From the NCBI RefSeq assembly GCF_000143415.4, contig NW_003314295.1, positions 747,038 to 811,037 of the forward strand: a stretch of DNA of 64,000 bases. The letters are read 5' to 3'. Numbering within the stretch: the stretch's first letter is position 1; every line of letters starts with the position of its first letter. Position numbers and translations under genes: made by a program. The notes under the pieces are model-generated. The model had not been told where the DNA came from and ran no database searches. It saw nothing but the letters and a program-made list of their open reading frames with translations. Source of the stretch: Selaginella moellendorffii. Lineage: Eukaryota > Streptophyta > Lycopodiopsida > Selaginellales > Selaginellaceae. Below, in pieces: positions 53,700 through 64,000 of the stretch.

Positions 53700-54331
53700 G
53701 ATTGCAGGAAGTACCAGGATCACACTAATGTTCCAAGTGCTTAATGAGATCTTATAAAATCCAGAAGATAAAACACAGGATTGTCTCCATGAAAAATGTG
53801 TCCTCATAATGTTTCTGCAGCATTTCCTCTGATTAGGTCTCGTTGATCTATGCCAACTTGACACTGGACGACATTCTACTCAAGAACGAGCTCGACAAAC
53901 TTGCTGAAAACATCCAAACTTCAAGGTCCTGTTTGAGACTATCAGACTTCTCGTGTTTCCAAAGAAAACTGATGCATGTCTACAGGTTTTCTATGTTGCC
54001 AATAAGCCAATGCGATAAGGATCCGGCTTCATCACGAAAGACCTGGTGAAGGGACTACCACCTCCTTCAGACGGCAATCTCATCGTGGTTTGAAGCTCAT
54101 TCGCTGCTCGTTACTTAGTTCCCCATTGACACCATTTTGTGCAGGCCTCCAGCCCTCATGAACCACATCTCCGGCGATAAAGCACCAGACAAATCACAAG
54201 GACAAGTAAGCATTTTACAGAGATATCTATTCCAACATGCGAGCTTCCCTGATTCCACTCTTCCTTCTCAACAGTTGACAGGTCTCTTGAAGAGCATGGG
54301 TTACACCGAAGACCAAGTGTACAAGTTCTAG
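53700..54331 (+). pseudogene. NADH-cytochrome b5 reductase copy 2, 3' fragment
   Basis: Homologous to the complete gene from the exon IAGGTGITPMFQ onward. The first exon has a TAA (ATCTTATAA) and GGT to AGT changes in the nucleotide-binding glycines. The VFYVVDKPTRYWGG exon has lost about ten bases. The first of the two last exons lacks its start, while the final exon (LTGLLKSMGYTEDQVYKF) is intact. The upstream eight exons are absent. Confidence 0.85.
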
Positions 54332-54533
54332 GCATTCTTTTATTCTCAGGACAAGAACAACACAATACAATACAAAGCTCTTTAAAGTCATGAGAGCCGT
54401 AGATTAAGGTCCCCTGAGACGCACTGGCTTATTCCGTGGAGTTATGCCGTGTGCTTATGGAGTCGCAGCGTAATGATCTTTCCCTCCTGAACGAATGAAA
54501 AGAAGAGCGTTTGCACAGAAAAGAGTGGAAAGT

Positions 54534-55263
54534 CTATACTGTAGCACCTGATGCCTTGGGAGTGGCCTTCGGAGTTGGGCTTGGAGCGGGGCTGGTCTTT
54601 GGAGGAGATGGACTTGGAGCGGGGCTGGTCTTTGGAGGAAATGGGCTTGGAGCGGGGCTGGTCTTTGGAGGAGTTGGACTTGGAGCGGGGCTGGTCTTTG
54701 GAGATGGGCTTGGTGTTGGGCTTGAACTGGGACTTTCCGTGCATCCTGTTAACAGCAAAACTCTATCAAGTTCATGGTACAAATCGTGGAAGCATGAAAA
54801 GTTGCCTAGACAAACCTGGTGGGGGCGGTCCTGACAGAAACATGAAAGAAAAATAAAACAGTTAGCCATGAAAAACCATAGACAAACCTGGTGGGGGCGG
54901 TCCTGACAGAAACATGAAAGAAAAATAAAACAGTTAAGCCTGAAAAACCATAGAAAAGAAGTTAAATTCAAGAGTTTCACCTGGGCATGGCGTCGTACCA
55001 CGGAGCCAGCACCTGGAGCAACAAAACCAAATCAAAGGCTATAGTAGCACAAACTTGAATTCGAACTTTCACCTGCATCGATCTTGTGCTGCAGCAACAA
55101 CAAGCAAAGAAAAGATGTTGGCAAGAGTCCCATAGAAGACCATGTGAAATGCATCAAAAGAACCTTGGTTTGCTTGACGAACAACAAACTCAGCAGCTCC
55201 ATCATCCCCGAGACTGCAAACCACAAGAAATGAAATCACCAATGCCACAAAGATGGCCTTCAT
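54534..55263 (-). CDS. Small secreted proline-rich (arabinogalactan-like) protein, copy 2
   Basis: Same four-exon layout as the other copies, with start at 55263 (MKAIFVALVISFLVVCSLG) and last exon 54534-54745, so six bases more repeat than copies 1 and 3. The proline-rich run is built of SPAPSPTPPKTSPAPSPFPP-like units. A 63-bp tandem duplication at about 54817-54906 has doubled the 15-nt micro-exon with its splice sites, so transcripts could carry one or two copies in frame. The intron just upstream is shortened. Reading frame and signal peptide are intact. Confidence 0.7.
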
Positions 55264-55641
55264 CTTGTAGAGACACTGGAAGGCTGCCTGAGAGGCAACG
55301 CAGGAGGTGAAATGCGAATGCATATGCAGTGCCTCGAAGCTGGAATTTATTTCGAACCAAGGCTAGCAAACAAAGTCACTAGAACGAGAATATTTCGGAG
55401 AACGTGAATGAGAATTGTCTGAGGTGAAGTTGAGGTGAAGTGTCCCTTTCAAATGTTAGCTGGGTGGCAACTCCATACAATATAGACACAAGTTCCAGCA
55501 AAATTGACAGAATGTCATAAATGTCAGATACCACGTTCATTGCCAACAGGATGATATGACCTAAAGCCCACAAAGAAGCTGGCGGCAAAGGGACGTGATA
55601 GTTGTCTTGCCTTCTGCAAACCAGTTTCTTTGATCCAGAGA

Positions 55642-56330
55642 CTAAATTGCAAGAGATATGTTTAAGCGAAGTATGTGCTCTGCAGCTCGCTTGCCACGAG
55701 CCACATCTCCATGGAGCCTGCAAGCGCTCAACAGAGTTGTCCATGCCACCACATATGGAAGAAATGGCATGGATTGTATGAGATTCTCGGCCTCCTCCAG
55801 CCGCTTAGCCCGCCCAAGCAGATCAACCATGCACCTGTAGTGATCCACAATTGGGTCGATCCCAAAGTCTGATTGGATCAACAGGAAGTGTTCTCGAGCA
55901 TCAATGATCTTCCCCGCGTGGCTGCATCCGCTCAGGATTGCAACAAAAGAGATCTCGTCCGGTGAAATCCCTTCGAGATTCACGGCCTGAAACGCATTAA
56001 TCGCATCTTGCATATGGCCGTTTCTGGCAAGTACTGCGATCAAGGCCGTCCACGACCGCTGGTCTTTCCATGGCCATTTTCGAATACTTCACAGGCGCAG
56101 CTTACATGATCATTTACGGAAAATGCAACCATAATTGTAGTGAACGATGAAAGAGTGTGTTCCAGAATTCTGTCAAATATTCTCTTCTCTTGCACAAGGC
56201 ACCTATTAAGGGCATAGACTGAGATCAAAAAGTTCCATGACACTATGTCGTGCAAGCGCATTAGATCAAAGGCTTGAATTGATTCGACAAATTCATCACA
56301 ATCGCCATAGCCAGTCAATATAAGAGAAGA
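55642..56330 (-). pseudogene. Pentatricopeptide-repeat gene, broken copy 2
   Basis: One frame of 133 codons (55642-56043) keeps the last PPR units and the E region without the 10-bp deletion seen in copies 1 and 3: GIDPIVDHYRCMVDLLGRAK, then TTLLSACRLHGDVARGKRAA and EHILRLN. Upstream, HDIVSWNFLISVYALNRCLV is in another frame, and the copy is cut off at about 56320 by the junction to the UFC1 flank. The first half of the gene is missing. Confidence 0.75.
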
Positions 56331-56408
56331 AAAACAACTTCACACCAGAAAAACTCTTTCAAGATTAAACTACATCAACACCATTAGATTAGCATGATTT
56401 CGAAAATG

Positions 56409-57205
56409 TTAATTAGATACATTATCCTTATGAGAAATCATCCCAGTTTCAACAAGGTGAGGAACTTCTGCTGCTAGCCAAGGCCCAAGACCCAAGCAAA
56501 GCGCATGTGCAACACCAAATCTAGGACTGGCAAAGAGATACGAATTAAAACAAATCAAACAAGGAAAAATCAGCTTACCAGTTCTTTGCCCATAAAGGTT
56601 TGAAATGGATTGTCAAACAAATCTTTCCACCCCTATACATCTGGAAAAGAGAGAAGAAGGTAAGAATTTTTCCTTGATAATGAGCTAGAGATTGAGCGTC
56701 TCTACCTTGGCTGTTTTCCCGTCCAGTTCCGGGAGCTCAAGCTCTGGAGCGGTGGCGGGGTAAGTCACGGGGATCTCGAACTGCAAATCAAACTCGTATT
56801 TGAGAAGGTTGTGGATGTACCAGCATCGCCCCTTCCATTTGGTCCCATCTGGACTGGCCGAGATGCGAAACCAATCGTTATCATTCGCTTTGTTCATCTC
56901 CATGTACTTGATCAAAGCCTGGAGTAGCAAACCAGGAAATTAGAACGAATTCTTCTCTCCTTCCCTCGATCGATTCAAGCTGCCGCTACACGGTCCACAC
57001 ACCAAGGACGCAAATGTAGAGCAAACGAGAGAGATCGCAGGTGGAAAAATGCGTTTTAAATCTGAGAGAAACGTTTGGAAATTCATACCTGGTACTCCTC
57101 CTTGAGGCGCTGCTTCCACGCATCGCCATCCCTAGGCCCAGCTCGGGTCTTGAGCAGTGGGATCTTCGCGACGGTGTTCTTCGTCCCAGCGTCCCAGCCC
57201 TCCAT
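56409..57205 (-). CDS. UFC1: UFM1-conjugating enzyme UFC1
   Basis: Four exons, 57089-57205, 56706-56918, 56579-56640 and 56409-56526, give 169 residues (human UFC1 has 167). Sequence blocks: [97 protein letters not shown] and [20 protein letters not shown], where the Cys of KICLT is the active site. It ends in the helix [20 protein letters not shown]. The enzyme accepts UFM1 from UBA5 and passes it to UFL1 targets at the ER and ribosome. It is transcribed away from the reductase gene, with 66 bp between start codons. It is the only complete UFC1 in the window. Confidence 0.95.
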
Positions 57206-57271
57206 GACGAAAAACCCTAGATGCCCACGCTCATGTCGAGAATATGCTTTGAGTCCAAATTTTCAGGGTTC
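57206..57271. promoter_or_regulatory. Minimal head-to-head spacer between UFC1 and the reductase
   Basis: Only 66 bp separate the two start codons. The spacer contains AAAAACCCTAG, a telo-box-like motif, next to the UFC1 start. Both 5' leaders and any shared promoter must overlap here or extend into the coding exons. This 66-bp piece is absent from the three other duplicated copies. Confidence 0.55.
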
Positions 57272-58970
57272 ATGGCGCTGGCGCTGCGCTCTCGATCGGC
57301 TCTTCGAAAGGCTGCCCCGGCATTTTCATTCCACAGCGGAGCTGAGACCGCCGGATCTGGCGCCGATCGGCGGACTGGAGCCGCCGCCGCGGCGACTGGA
57401 GCGGCGATTTTGGCAGCAGTGGCGACGATCTACTCGACCTGGAAGAGCGAGGTGAGATATTTTCTTGTATCATTCTGCTGCTCATCTTTTTCTTGTGGAT
57501 TCTGCAAAGACCGCTCGTAGCGACGCTGGGGATTTCGGTTCGTGCTTTGCTTTTTGCTCGAAAGTTCTAAGTTTTGGTCGTGGTTTGCTCACATTGTCCG
57601 TCCAGCATTGGATCCGAACGAATGGCGGAAGTTTCGACTCTTAGAAGCGAAGCCTGTGACTCACAACACGAGACGTTACAGGCAAGAGGAAAGAAAGAAT
57701 GGAAAACAAGACGATGCGCTAACGTTCTTTGTACAGGTTTGCCTTGGATGACGATGCGCAACTGGGTCTTAACGTTGCTTCGTGCCTCTTGACAAAGTAA
57801 CGGAGCTGCCAAACTTCATGACGAAGATACGTGAATTTTTCTTTGCTTTGCAGGGCTGCTATGGGTACGAAAAAGGATGGGAAGCCAAATGTGATCATCA
57901 GACCGTATGTAAAATTGTCTTACGCTTGGAATCACTGTAACTCGTGCTTCGTGCTGACAGATATACGCCCATAAGTGATCCAGACGTTCGCGGTCACTTT
58001 GATTTACTTGTGAAGGTATTGTGTTCTTTGTTTTCAGCATTTGCGTGCTTTCTCAGCTAACGATGAAGAAAACATTTTCTTTGTAGACATACCCCGAAGG
58101 AAAAATGAGCAAATATTTTGCTGCTCTTCGGCCCGGCGACACTTTGGAAATGAAAGGGTACGTGTATTTTACTACATATTTTTTTCCGTCTGTAGTTTTA
58201 CAAGGAAGATCCACAGTCCTATTCCCAAGCTCCCATACAGCGCCAACATGAAAGAACGTATCGGCATGGTATATCTTTGAGTTCTCTGCGTCACTTTACT
58301 GTCGTTTAGATTGCAGGAGGTACCGGGATCACGCCGATGTTTCAAGTGCTTAACGAGATCTTAAAAAATCCAGAAGATAAAACACAGGTTTGTCTCCAGG
58401 AAAAACGTGTCCTCGTAATGTTTCTGCGGCGTTTCCTCCGATCAGGTCTCGTTGATCTATGCCAACTTGACACCGGACGACATTCTACTCAAGAACGAGC
58501 TCGACAAACTATCTGAAAAGCATCCAAACTTCAAGGTCCTGTTTGAAGACTATCAGACTTCCACTCTGGTGCTTCCAAGGAAAACTGACGCATGTTTACA
58601 GGTTTTCTATGTTGTCGATAAGCCAACGCGTTACTGGGGAGGAGGATCCGGCTTCATCACGAAAGACATCCTGGTGAAGGGACTACCACCTCCTTCGGAC
58701 GGCAATCTCATCATGGTTTGAAGCTTATTCGCTACTCGTTGTTACTTAGTTCCCCATTGACACAATTTCCAACAGGTGTGCGGGCCTCCGGGCCTCATGA
58801 ACCACATCTCCGGCGATAAAGCACCAGACAAATTACAAGGAGAAGTAAGCATTTTACAGAGATATCTATTCCAACACGCGAGCTTCCCTGATTCCACTCT
58901 TCCTTCTCAACAGTTGACAGGTCTCTTGAAGAGCATGGGTTACACCGAAGACCAAGTGTACAAGTTCTAG
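57272..58970 (+). CDS. NADH-cytochrome b5 reductase, mitochondrial type (complete copy)
   Basis: Thirteen exons fit: 57272-57451, 57510-57537, 57606-57681, 57737-57796, 57854-57904, 57961-58015, 58087-58157, 58196-58268, 58310-58387, 58446-58535, 58602-58715, 58776-58844 and 58914-58970. They give 333 residues. The N terminus (MALALRSRSALRKAAPAFSF) is an Arg-rich presequence followed by an Ala-rich membrane anchor, as in plant CBR2. The FAD site is RPYTPISDP, the flavin phosphate region HSPIPKLPY, and the NADH site GGTGITPM with CGPPGLMNHISG; the end is VYKF. Electrons pass from NADH to cytochrome b5. Intron 3 has a GC donor (GCAAG). It is the only one of four copies with a start codon. Confidence 0.93.
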
Positions 58971-59172
58971 GCATTCTTTTATTCTCAGGACAAGAACAAC
59001 ACAATACAATACAAAGCTCTTTAAAGTCATGAGAGCCGTAGATTAAGGTCCCCTGAGACGCACTGGCTTATTCCGTGGAGTCATGCCGTGTGCTTATGGA
59101 GTCGCAGAGTGATGATCTTTCCCTCCTGAACGAATGAAAAGAAGAGCGTTTGCACAGAAAAGAGTGGAAAGT

Positions 59173-59899
59173 CTATACTGTAGCACCTGATGCCTTGGGA
59201 CTGGCCTTTGGAGTTGGATTTGGAGCGGGGCTGGTCTTTGGAGGTGATGGGCTTGGAGCGGGGCTGGTCTTTGGAGATGGGCTTGGTGTTGGGCTCGTCT
59301 TTGGAGATGGGCTTGGTGTTGGGCTGGTCTTTGGAGTTGGACTCGCCTTTGGGCTTGAACTGGGACTTTCCGTGCATCCTGTTAACAGCAAAACTCTATC
59401 AAGTTCATGGTACAAATCGTGGAAGCATGAAAAGTTGGCCAGACAAACCTGGTGGGGGCGGTCCTGACAGAAACATGAAAGAAAAATAAAACAGTTAAGC
59501 CTGAAAAACCATAGAAAAGAAAGCAGAAGTTGGTATGTATATGGCACCTGCTTGAAATTTACGTAAAAAGTTTCAGTACGTGATATTAATCTTGCTGTTA
59601 AATTCAAGAGTTTCACCTGGGCATGGCGTCGTACCACGGAGCCAGCACCTGGAGCAACAAAACCAAATCAAAGGCTATAGTAGCACAAACTTGAATTCGA
59701 ACTTTCACCTGCATCGATCTTGTGCTGCAGCAACAACAAGCAAAGAAAAGATGTTGGCAAGAGTCCCATAGAAGACCATGTGAAATGCATCAAAAGAACC
59801 TTGGTTTGCTTGACGAACAACAAACTCAGCAGCTCCATCATCCCCAAGACTGCAAACCACAAGACATGAAATCACCAACGCCACAAAGACGGCCTTCAT
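59173..59899 (-). CDS. Small secreted proline-rich (arabinogalactan-like) protein, copy 3
   Basis: Four exons, 59709-59899, 59617-59648, 59449-59463 (15-nt micro-exon) and 59173-59378, give 147 residues with signal peptide MKAVFVALVISCLVVCSLG. The glycomodule run is SPTPKTSPTPSPSPKTSPTP and so on, ending PKASGATV. It lies convergent to the complete reductase gene, with 203 bp between stop codons. The 3' intergenic DNA between the two is almost identical in all four modules, which suggests recent duplication or gene conversion. An upstream in-frame Met exists at 59959 but would mask the signal peptide, so the start at 59899 is preferred. Confidence 0.72.
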
Positions 59900-60339
59900 C
59901 TTGTAGAGACACTGGATGGCTGGCTGAGAGCCAATGCAGGAGGTAAAATGCGAATGCATATGCAGGGCCCCGAAGCCGGAATTTATTTCGAACCAAGGCT
60001 AGCAAACAAAGCCACTGGAATCACAATGTACCGGGCAGAATCTCACTTTTTTATTTTCCCAAAGAATTGCCAAGGGAGCTCTTCCAAATCTTAGCTGGGT
60101 GGTAACAATAGACACAAGTTCTGCCAGGTTTACGAACAAGGTGATATGACCCAAAGCGCATATGATAGTTGTCTTTTTTCCCAAAGAATTGACGAGGGAG
60201 AACGTGAAAGAGAATTGTCTGAACAATAGACACAAGTTCTGCCAGGTTTACGAACAAGGTGAACAGCAAAGGGACGTGATAGTTGTCTTGCCTAGTTTAT
60301 AGACAATGATTTGGATGTGCAAAGAAACCGATCCAGAGA

Positions 60340-61500
60340 CTAAATTGCAAGAAATTTTAAGCGAAGTATGTGCTCTGCAGCTCGTTTGCCACGAGTCACA
60401 TCTCCATGGAGCCTGCAAGCGCTCAACAGAGTTGTCCATGCCACCGCATCTGGAAGAAATGGAATGGACTGGATGAGATTCTCGGCCTCCTCCAGCCGCT
60501 TAGCCCGCCCAAGCAGATCAACCATGCACCTGTAGTGATGGGTCGATCCCAAAGTTTGATTGGATCGACAGGAAGTGTTCTCGAGCATCAGTGATCTTCC
60601 CCGCGTGGCTGCAACCGCTCAGGATTGCGATAAAAATGATCTCGTCCGGTGGAATCCCTTCGAGATTCATGGCCTGAAACGCATTAATCGCATCTTGCAT
60701 ATGGCCGTTTCTGGCAAGTACTGCGATCAAGGCCGTCCACGACCGCTGGTCTTTCCATGGCATGTTTTCGAACACTTCAACGGGCGCAGCTTACATTACC
60801 ACTTACGGAAAATGCAACCATCATTGTAGTATTGTGCACCAGAATTCTGTCAAATATACTCTTCTCTTGCACAAGACACCCATTAAGGGAATAGACTGAA
60901 ATCATAGCTTTCCAGGACACTACGTCGTGCAAGGGCATTCGATCGAAGGCTTAAATTGATTCGTCAAATTCACCACAATCGCCATAGCCAGTCAGAAGAA
61001 CACACCATGCAGGGTGATCGCGGAAAGGCATCGAGAGGAACATTCTCTTCGCGTCTGTTTGATACCCATCCTATGCACAGGCTGACATTATGGTGTTCCA
61101 TGCCACGACATTCCAACTCGGCATTCTATCCAGGCCTCTTTTGCTTTGAAGGTTTGCATTGCAGTAACAAGTCCACCAGCTAGAGCATTTCAGGATCTTT
61201 CTCCTCCACAAGAGAAAACAATCTCCACATCTCCTCGAGATTCCCAACTCCGGCATTTGCAGAAATCATGCAAGTCCAAGTTGCAACATTGATCTCGGGC
61301 GTCGACTCAAAGATTATTTTTGACTCAGTTACCTGACCCACATGCGCCAAGACCTGTATCGTTGCGTTACTAGACAGAATATCCCACTGTGGCATCCGAT
61401 CAAAGAGTATCATTTCTTCCTGAGTATCCCCTATTTGGGCATATACTGTAATCATAGTATTCCAAGTAATGACATGTTTTTGAGGCATGTTAAGAAACAC
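60340..61500 (-). pseudogene. Pentatricopeptide-repeat gene, broken copy 3
   Basis: Nearly identical to copy 1 at 51.6-52.8 kb and collinear over 1.15 kb. It includes the KHVITWNTMITVYAQIGDTQ start block, the LLSACRLHGDVTRGKRAAEH end and the shared 10-bp deletion after NFGIDP. Its own changes include a stop after EEKDPEML near 61180 and extra frame breaks near 60955. The end of the E region (EHILRL) survives here, while copy 1 lost it. Confidence 0.8.
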
Positions 61501-61559
61501 AGAAGTAGATTCATTTAAGCAACAATTAGATGCTCAAGATGACTAGGGCCTTTGACCTT

Positions 61560-62040
61560 TGCAATTCAATACCTGAAGATGAAAGCAAGAATGAAAGTGA
61601 AGGCTGAAATCCCATTCCACATGGTTGAGGTAAATATTGGTGTTGTATAAGAAAACAAAAGAAATCCACTAGCAAGTAATATGAACTTAGCAATGCACAA
61701 AGAATGTCACGAACTTTGAGTAATATGAACTTAGCAATGCAGAAAGAATGTCACAAACTTTTCCACAAAGGAAGAGAGAAATCTCAAAACCAGGAAGCCA
61801 AGGCAATTTTTATACATAAATCATAGAACTACCCTTGCCAAAGCAAGACTTTGTAGCTTGCAAAACCTACAAAACAATGAGAACCACATGAAATCTAAGC
61901 CGGGAAGAAGGTAATGAAATTGGTCGCTCATCATCAAATAATCTAATATTATTAGCAGTAGCTGTAGGTTGAAGAGGTAATGGAACATATATCTCTTCTA
62001 AATCAATAGCAACATTGGAACAAGTACAACTCAAATCACT
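61560..62040 (-). pseudogene. WAT1 transporter fragment 2
   Basis: Homologue of the fragment at 52.86 kb with the same left junction to the PPR relic. It lacks about 170 bp: the rest of the third-exon region and the second exon are gone between about 61648 and 61650. The first-exon part at 61760-62010 is present with few changes. Confidence 0.8.
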
Positions 62041-62219
62041 ATATATAACCTCAGAGATTTATAAAGGTCAAGTGAGGCAAGTTCAAAATAAAGACAAAAA
62101 ATTAGCTAATGAACATTATCATCATCAAGGGTGACAAAACTTTCCTTAAGTTGTCGGATGCACAATGTTCTTTAAAAGGAGGTGGTAGTGATTGATCAGA
62201 CATTGAAGAAGGTATAGAT

Positions 62220-62867
62220 ATTGTTCAGATTGCAGGAAGTACCAGGATCACACTGATGTTCCAAGTGCTTAATGAGATCTTATAAAATCCAGAAGATAAA
62301 ACACAGGATTGTCTCCAGGAAAAATGTGTCCTCATAATGTTTCTGCAGCATTTCCTCTGATCAGGTCTCGTTGATTTATGCCAACTTGACACTGGACAAC
62401 ATTCTACTCAAGAACGAGCTCGACAAACTTGCTGAAAACATCCAAACTTCAAGGTCCTGTTTGAGACTATCAGACTTCTTGTGTTTCCAAAGAAAACTGA
62501 TGCATGTTTACAGGTTTTCTATGTTGCCAATAAGCCAATGCGATAAGGATCCGGCTTCATCACAAAAGACCTGGTGAAGGGACTACCACCTCCTTCAGAC
62601 GGCAATCTCATCATGGTTTGAAGCTCATTTGCTGCTCGTTACTTAGTTCCCCATTGACACCATTTCCAACAGGTGTGCAGGCCTCCAGGCCTCATGAGCC
62701 ACATCTCCAGCGATAAAGCACCAGACAAATCACAAGGACAAGTAACCATTTTACAGAGATATCTATTCCAACACGCGAGCTTCCCTGATTCCACTCTTCC
62801 TTCTCAACAGTTGACAGGTCTCTTGAAGAGCATGGGTTACACCGAAGACCAAGTGTACAAGTTCTAG
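62220..62867 (+). pseudogene. NADH-cytochrome b5 reductase copy 4, 3' fragment
   Basis: Shares with copy 2 the ATCTTATAA stop, the glycine-to-serine change in the nucleotide loop and the small deletion in the VFYVV exon, so the two are sister copies. In this copy the CGPPG exon retains its acceptor (AACAGGTGTGC) but reads CRPPGLMSHISS in one frame. The final exon is intact. Confidence 0.85.
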
Positions 62868-63069
62868 GCATTCTTTTATTCTCAGGACAAGAACAACACA
62901 ATACAATACAAAGCTCTTTAAAGTCATGAGAGCCGTAGATTAAGGTCCCCTGAGACGCACTGGCTTATTCCGTGGAGTCATGCCGTGTGCTTATGGAGTC
63001 GCAGCGTGATGATCTTTCCCTCCTGAAAGAATGAAAAGAAGAGCGTTTGCACAGAAAAGAGTGGAAAGT

Positions 63070-63829
63070 CTATACTGTAGCACCTGATGCCTTGGGAGTG
63101 GCCTTCGGAGTTGGGCTTGGAGCGGGGCTGGTCTTTGGAGGAGATGGGCTTGGAGCGGGGCTGGTCTTTGGAGGAGTTGGACTTGGAGCGGGGCTGGTCT
63201 TTGGAGATGGGCTTGGTGTTGGGCTCGTCTTTGGAGATGGGCTTGGTGTTGGGCTGGTCTTTGGAGTTGGACTCGCCTTTGGGCTTGAACTGGGACTTTC
63301 CGTGCATCCTGTTAACAGCAAAACTCTATCAAGTTCATGGTACAAATCGTGGAAGCATGAAAAGTTGGCCAGACAAACCTGGTGGGGGCGGTCCTGACAG
63401 AAACATGAAAGAAAAATAAAACAGTTAAGCCTGAAAAACCATAGAAAAGAAAGCAGAAGTTGGTATGTATATGGCACCTGCTTGAAATTTACGTAAAAAG
63501 TTTCAGTACGTGATATTAATCTTGCTGTTAAATTCAAGAGTTTCACCTGGGCATGGCGTCGTACCACGGAGCCAGCACCTGGAGCAACAAAACCAAATCA
63601 AAGGCTATAGTAGCACAAACTTGAATTCGAACTTTCACCTGCATCGATCTTGTACTGCAGCAACAAGGAGCAAAGAAAAGATGTTGGCAAGAGTCCCATA
63701 GAAGACCATGTGAAATGCATCAAAAGAACCTTGGTTTGCTTGACGAACAACAAACTCAGCAGCTCCATCATCCCCGAGACTGCAAACCACAAGACATGAA
63801 ATCACCAACGCCACAAAAACGGCCTTCAT
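63070..63829 (-). CDS. Small secreted proline-rich (arabinogalactan-like) protein, copy 4
   Basis: Four exons, 63639-63829, 63547-63578, 63379-63393 and 63070-63308, give 158 residues, the longest of the four copies: the last exon has 33 bases more repeat than in copies 1 and 3. The signal peptide MKAVFVALVISCLVVCSLG is identical to that of copy 3. The mature start has LLLVAAVQDRC where the others have LLVVAAAQDRC. All splice sites match the other copies. Confidence 0.7.
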
Positions 63830-64000
63830 CTTGTAGAGACACTGGATGGCTGGTTGAGAGGCAATGTAGGAGGTAAATGCGAATGCATATGCAGTGCCCC
63901 GAAGCCGGAATTTATTTCGAACCAAGGCTAGCAAACAAAGCCACTGGAATCACAATGTACCGGGCAGAATCTCAGTTTTTGTTATTTTCCCAAAGAATTG

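Larger units (their letters stand above)
48790..64000. repeat. Nested tandem segmental duplication, period about 8.7 kb
   Basis: Position 49141 pairs with 57856 (offset 8715), 52797 with 61500 (offset 8703) and 53843 with 62371 (offset 8528, after a deletion in the second copy). Each unit holds UFC1 (whole or fragment), then a module reductase - proline-rich gene - PPR, then a WAT1 fragment and a second version of the module. The right unit runs off the window. Confidence 0.9.

Noticed and set aside
1-64000. CRISPR arrays, prophage or bacterial operons
   Set aside because: The DNA is intron-rich plant nuclear sequence; no regularly spaced palindromic repeats or bacterial gene clusters are present.

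Overview
The window looks like nuclear DNA of a land plant, most likely a lycophyte such as Selaginella. The evidence is plant-only families (B3 factor, WAT1 transporter, AGC VIII kinase with DFD, TIC21, arabinogalactan-like proteins, PPR genes) combined with very compact genes. Almost every intron I could place is 44-65 nt, and a 28-exon gene fits in 5.6 kb. Species identity is inference; no ribosomal or organelle marker is present.

Layout. 0.1-9 kb is a graveyard: a decayed DENN-domain gene, a kinase-fold gene that still reads through, an F-box/kelch relic, a histidinol dehydrogenase copy with several disablements plus a second scrap of it, and a conserved plant gene split by an inversion. 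8.9-11.1 kb is a kelch gene of the ACBP4/5 type with at least one frameshift. After 1.3 kb of AT-rich DNA, 12.5-17.7 kb is dense and healthy: a macro-domain protein, a Bet1-like SNARE, a two-B3-domain factor and U1-70K. 17.8-22.2 kb is AT-rich with no gene I can support. 22.2-24 kb holds two further F-box/kelch relics in opposite orientation. 24.2-27.1 kb carries two tandem macro-domain genes with an altered ligand loop, followed by a PTPDC1-like tyrosine phosphatase (27.3-29.7 kb). 31.6-33.0 kb is an AGC kinase. 33.6-38.4 kb is a tandem duplication of a membrane protein gene, one copy intact and one decayed. 38.8-48.1 kb contains FRIENDLY/CLU, TIC21 and a WAT1-type transporter.

The last 15 kb is the most structured part. 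A head-to-head pair, UFC1 and NADH-cytochrome b5 reductase, has start codons only 66 bp apart. It lies inside a tandem duplication of about 8.7 kb, which itself contains two versions of a reductase - proline-rich protein - PPR module. Of four reductase copies only the one at 57.3 kb is complete. All four copies of the small secreted proline-rich gene remain open, differing by indels in multiples of three. The PPR, WAT1 and UFC1 copies around them are broken.

Shared themes: chloroplast and mitochondrial maintenance (TIC21, CLU, cytochrome b5 reductase), ADP-ribose biology (three macro genes), UFM1 conjugation, splicing (U1-70K) and secretion (Bet1-like SNARE, secreted proline-rich proteins). 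I see no operon-like logic apart from the divergent UFC1/reductase pair. All exon models are hand-derived from splice-site and frame agreement, without transcript support.
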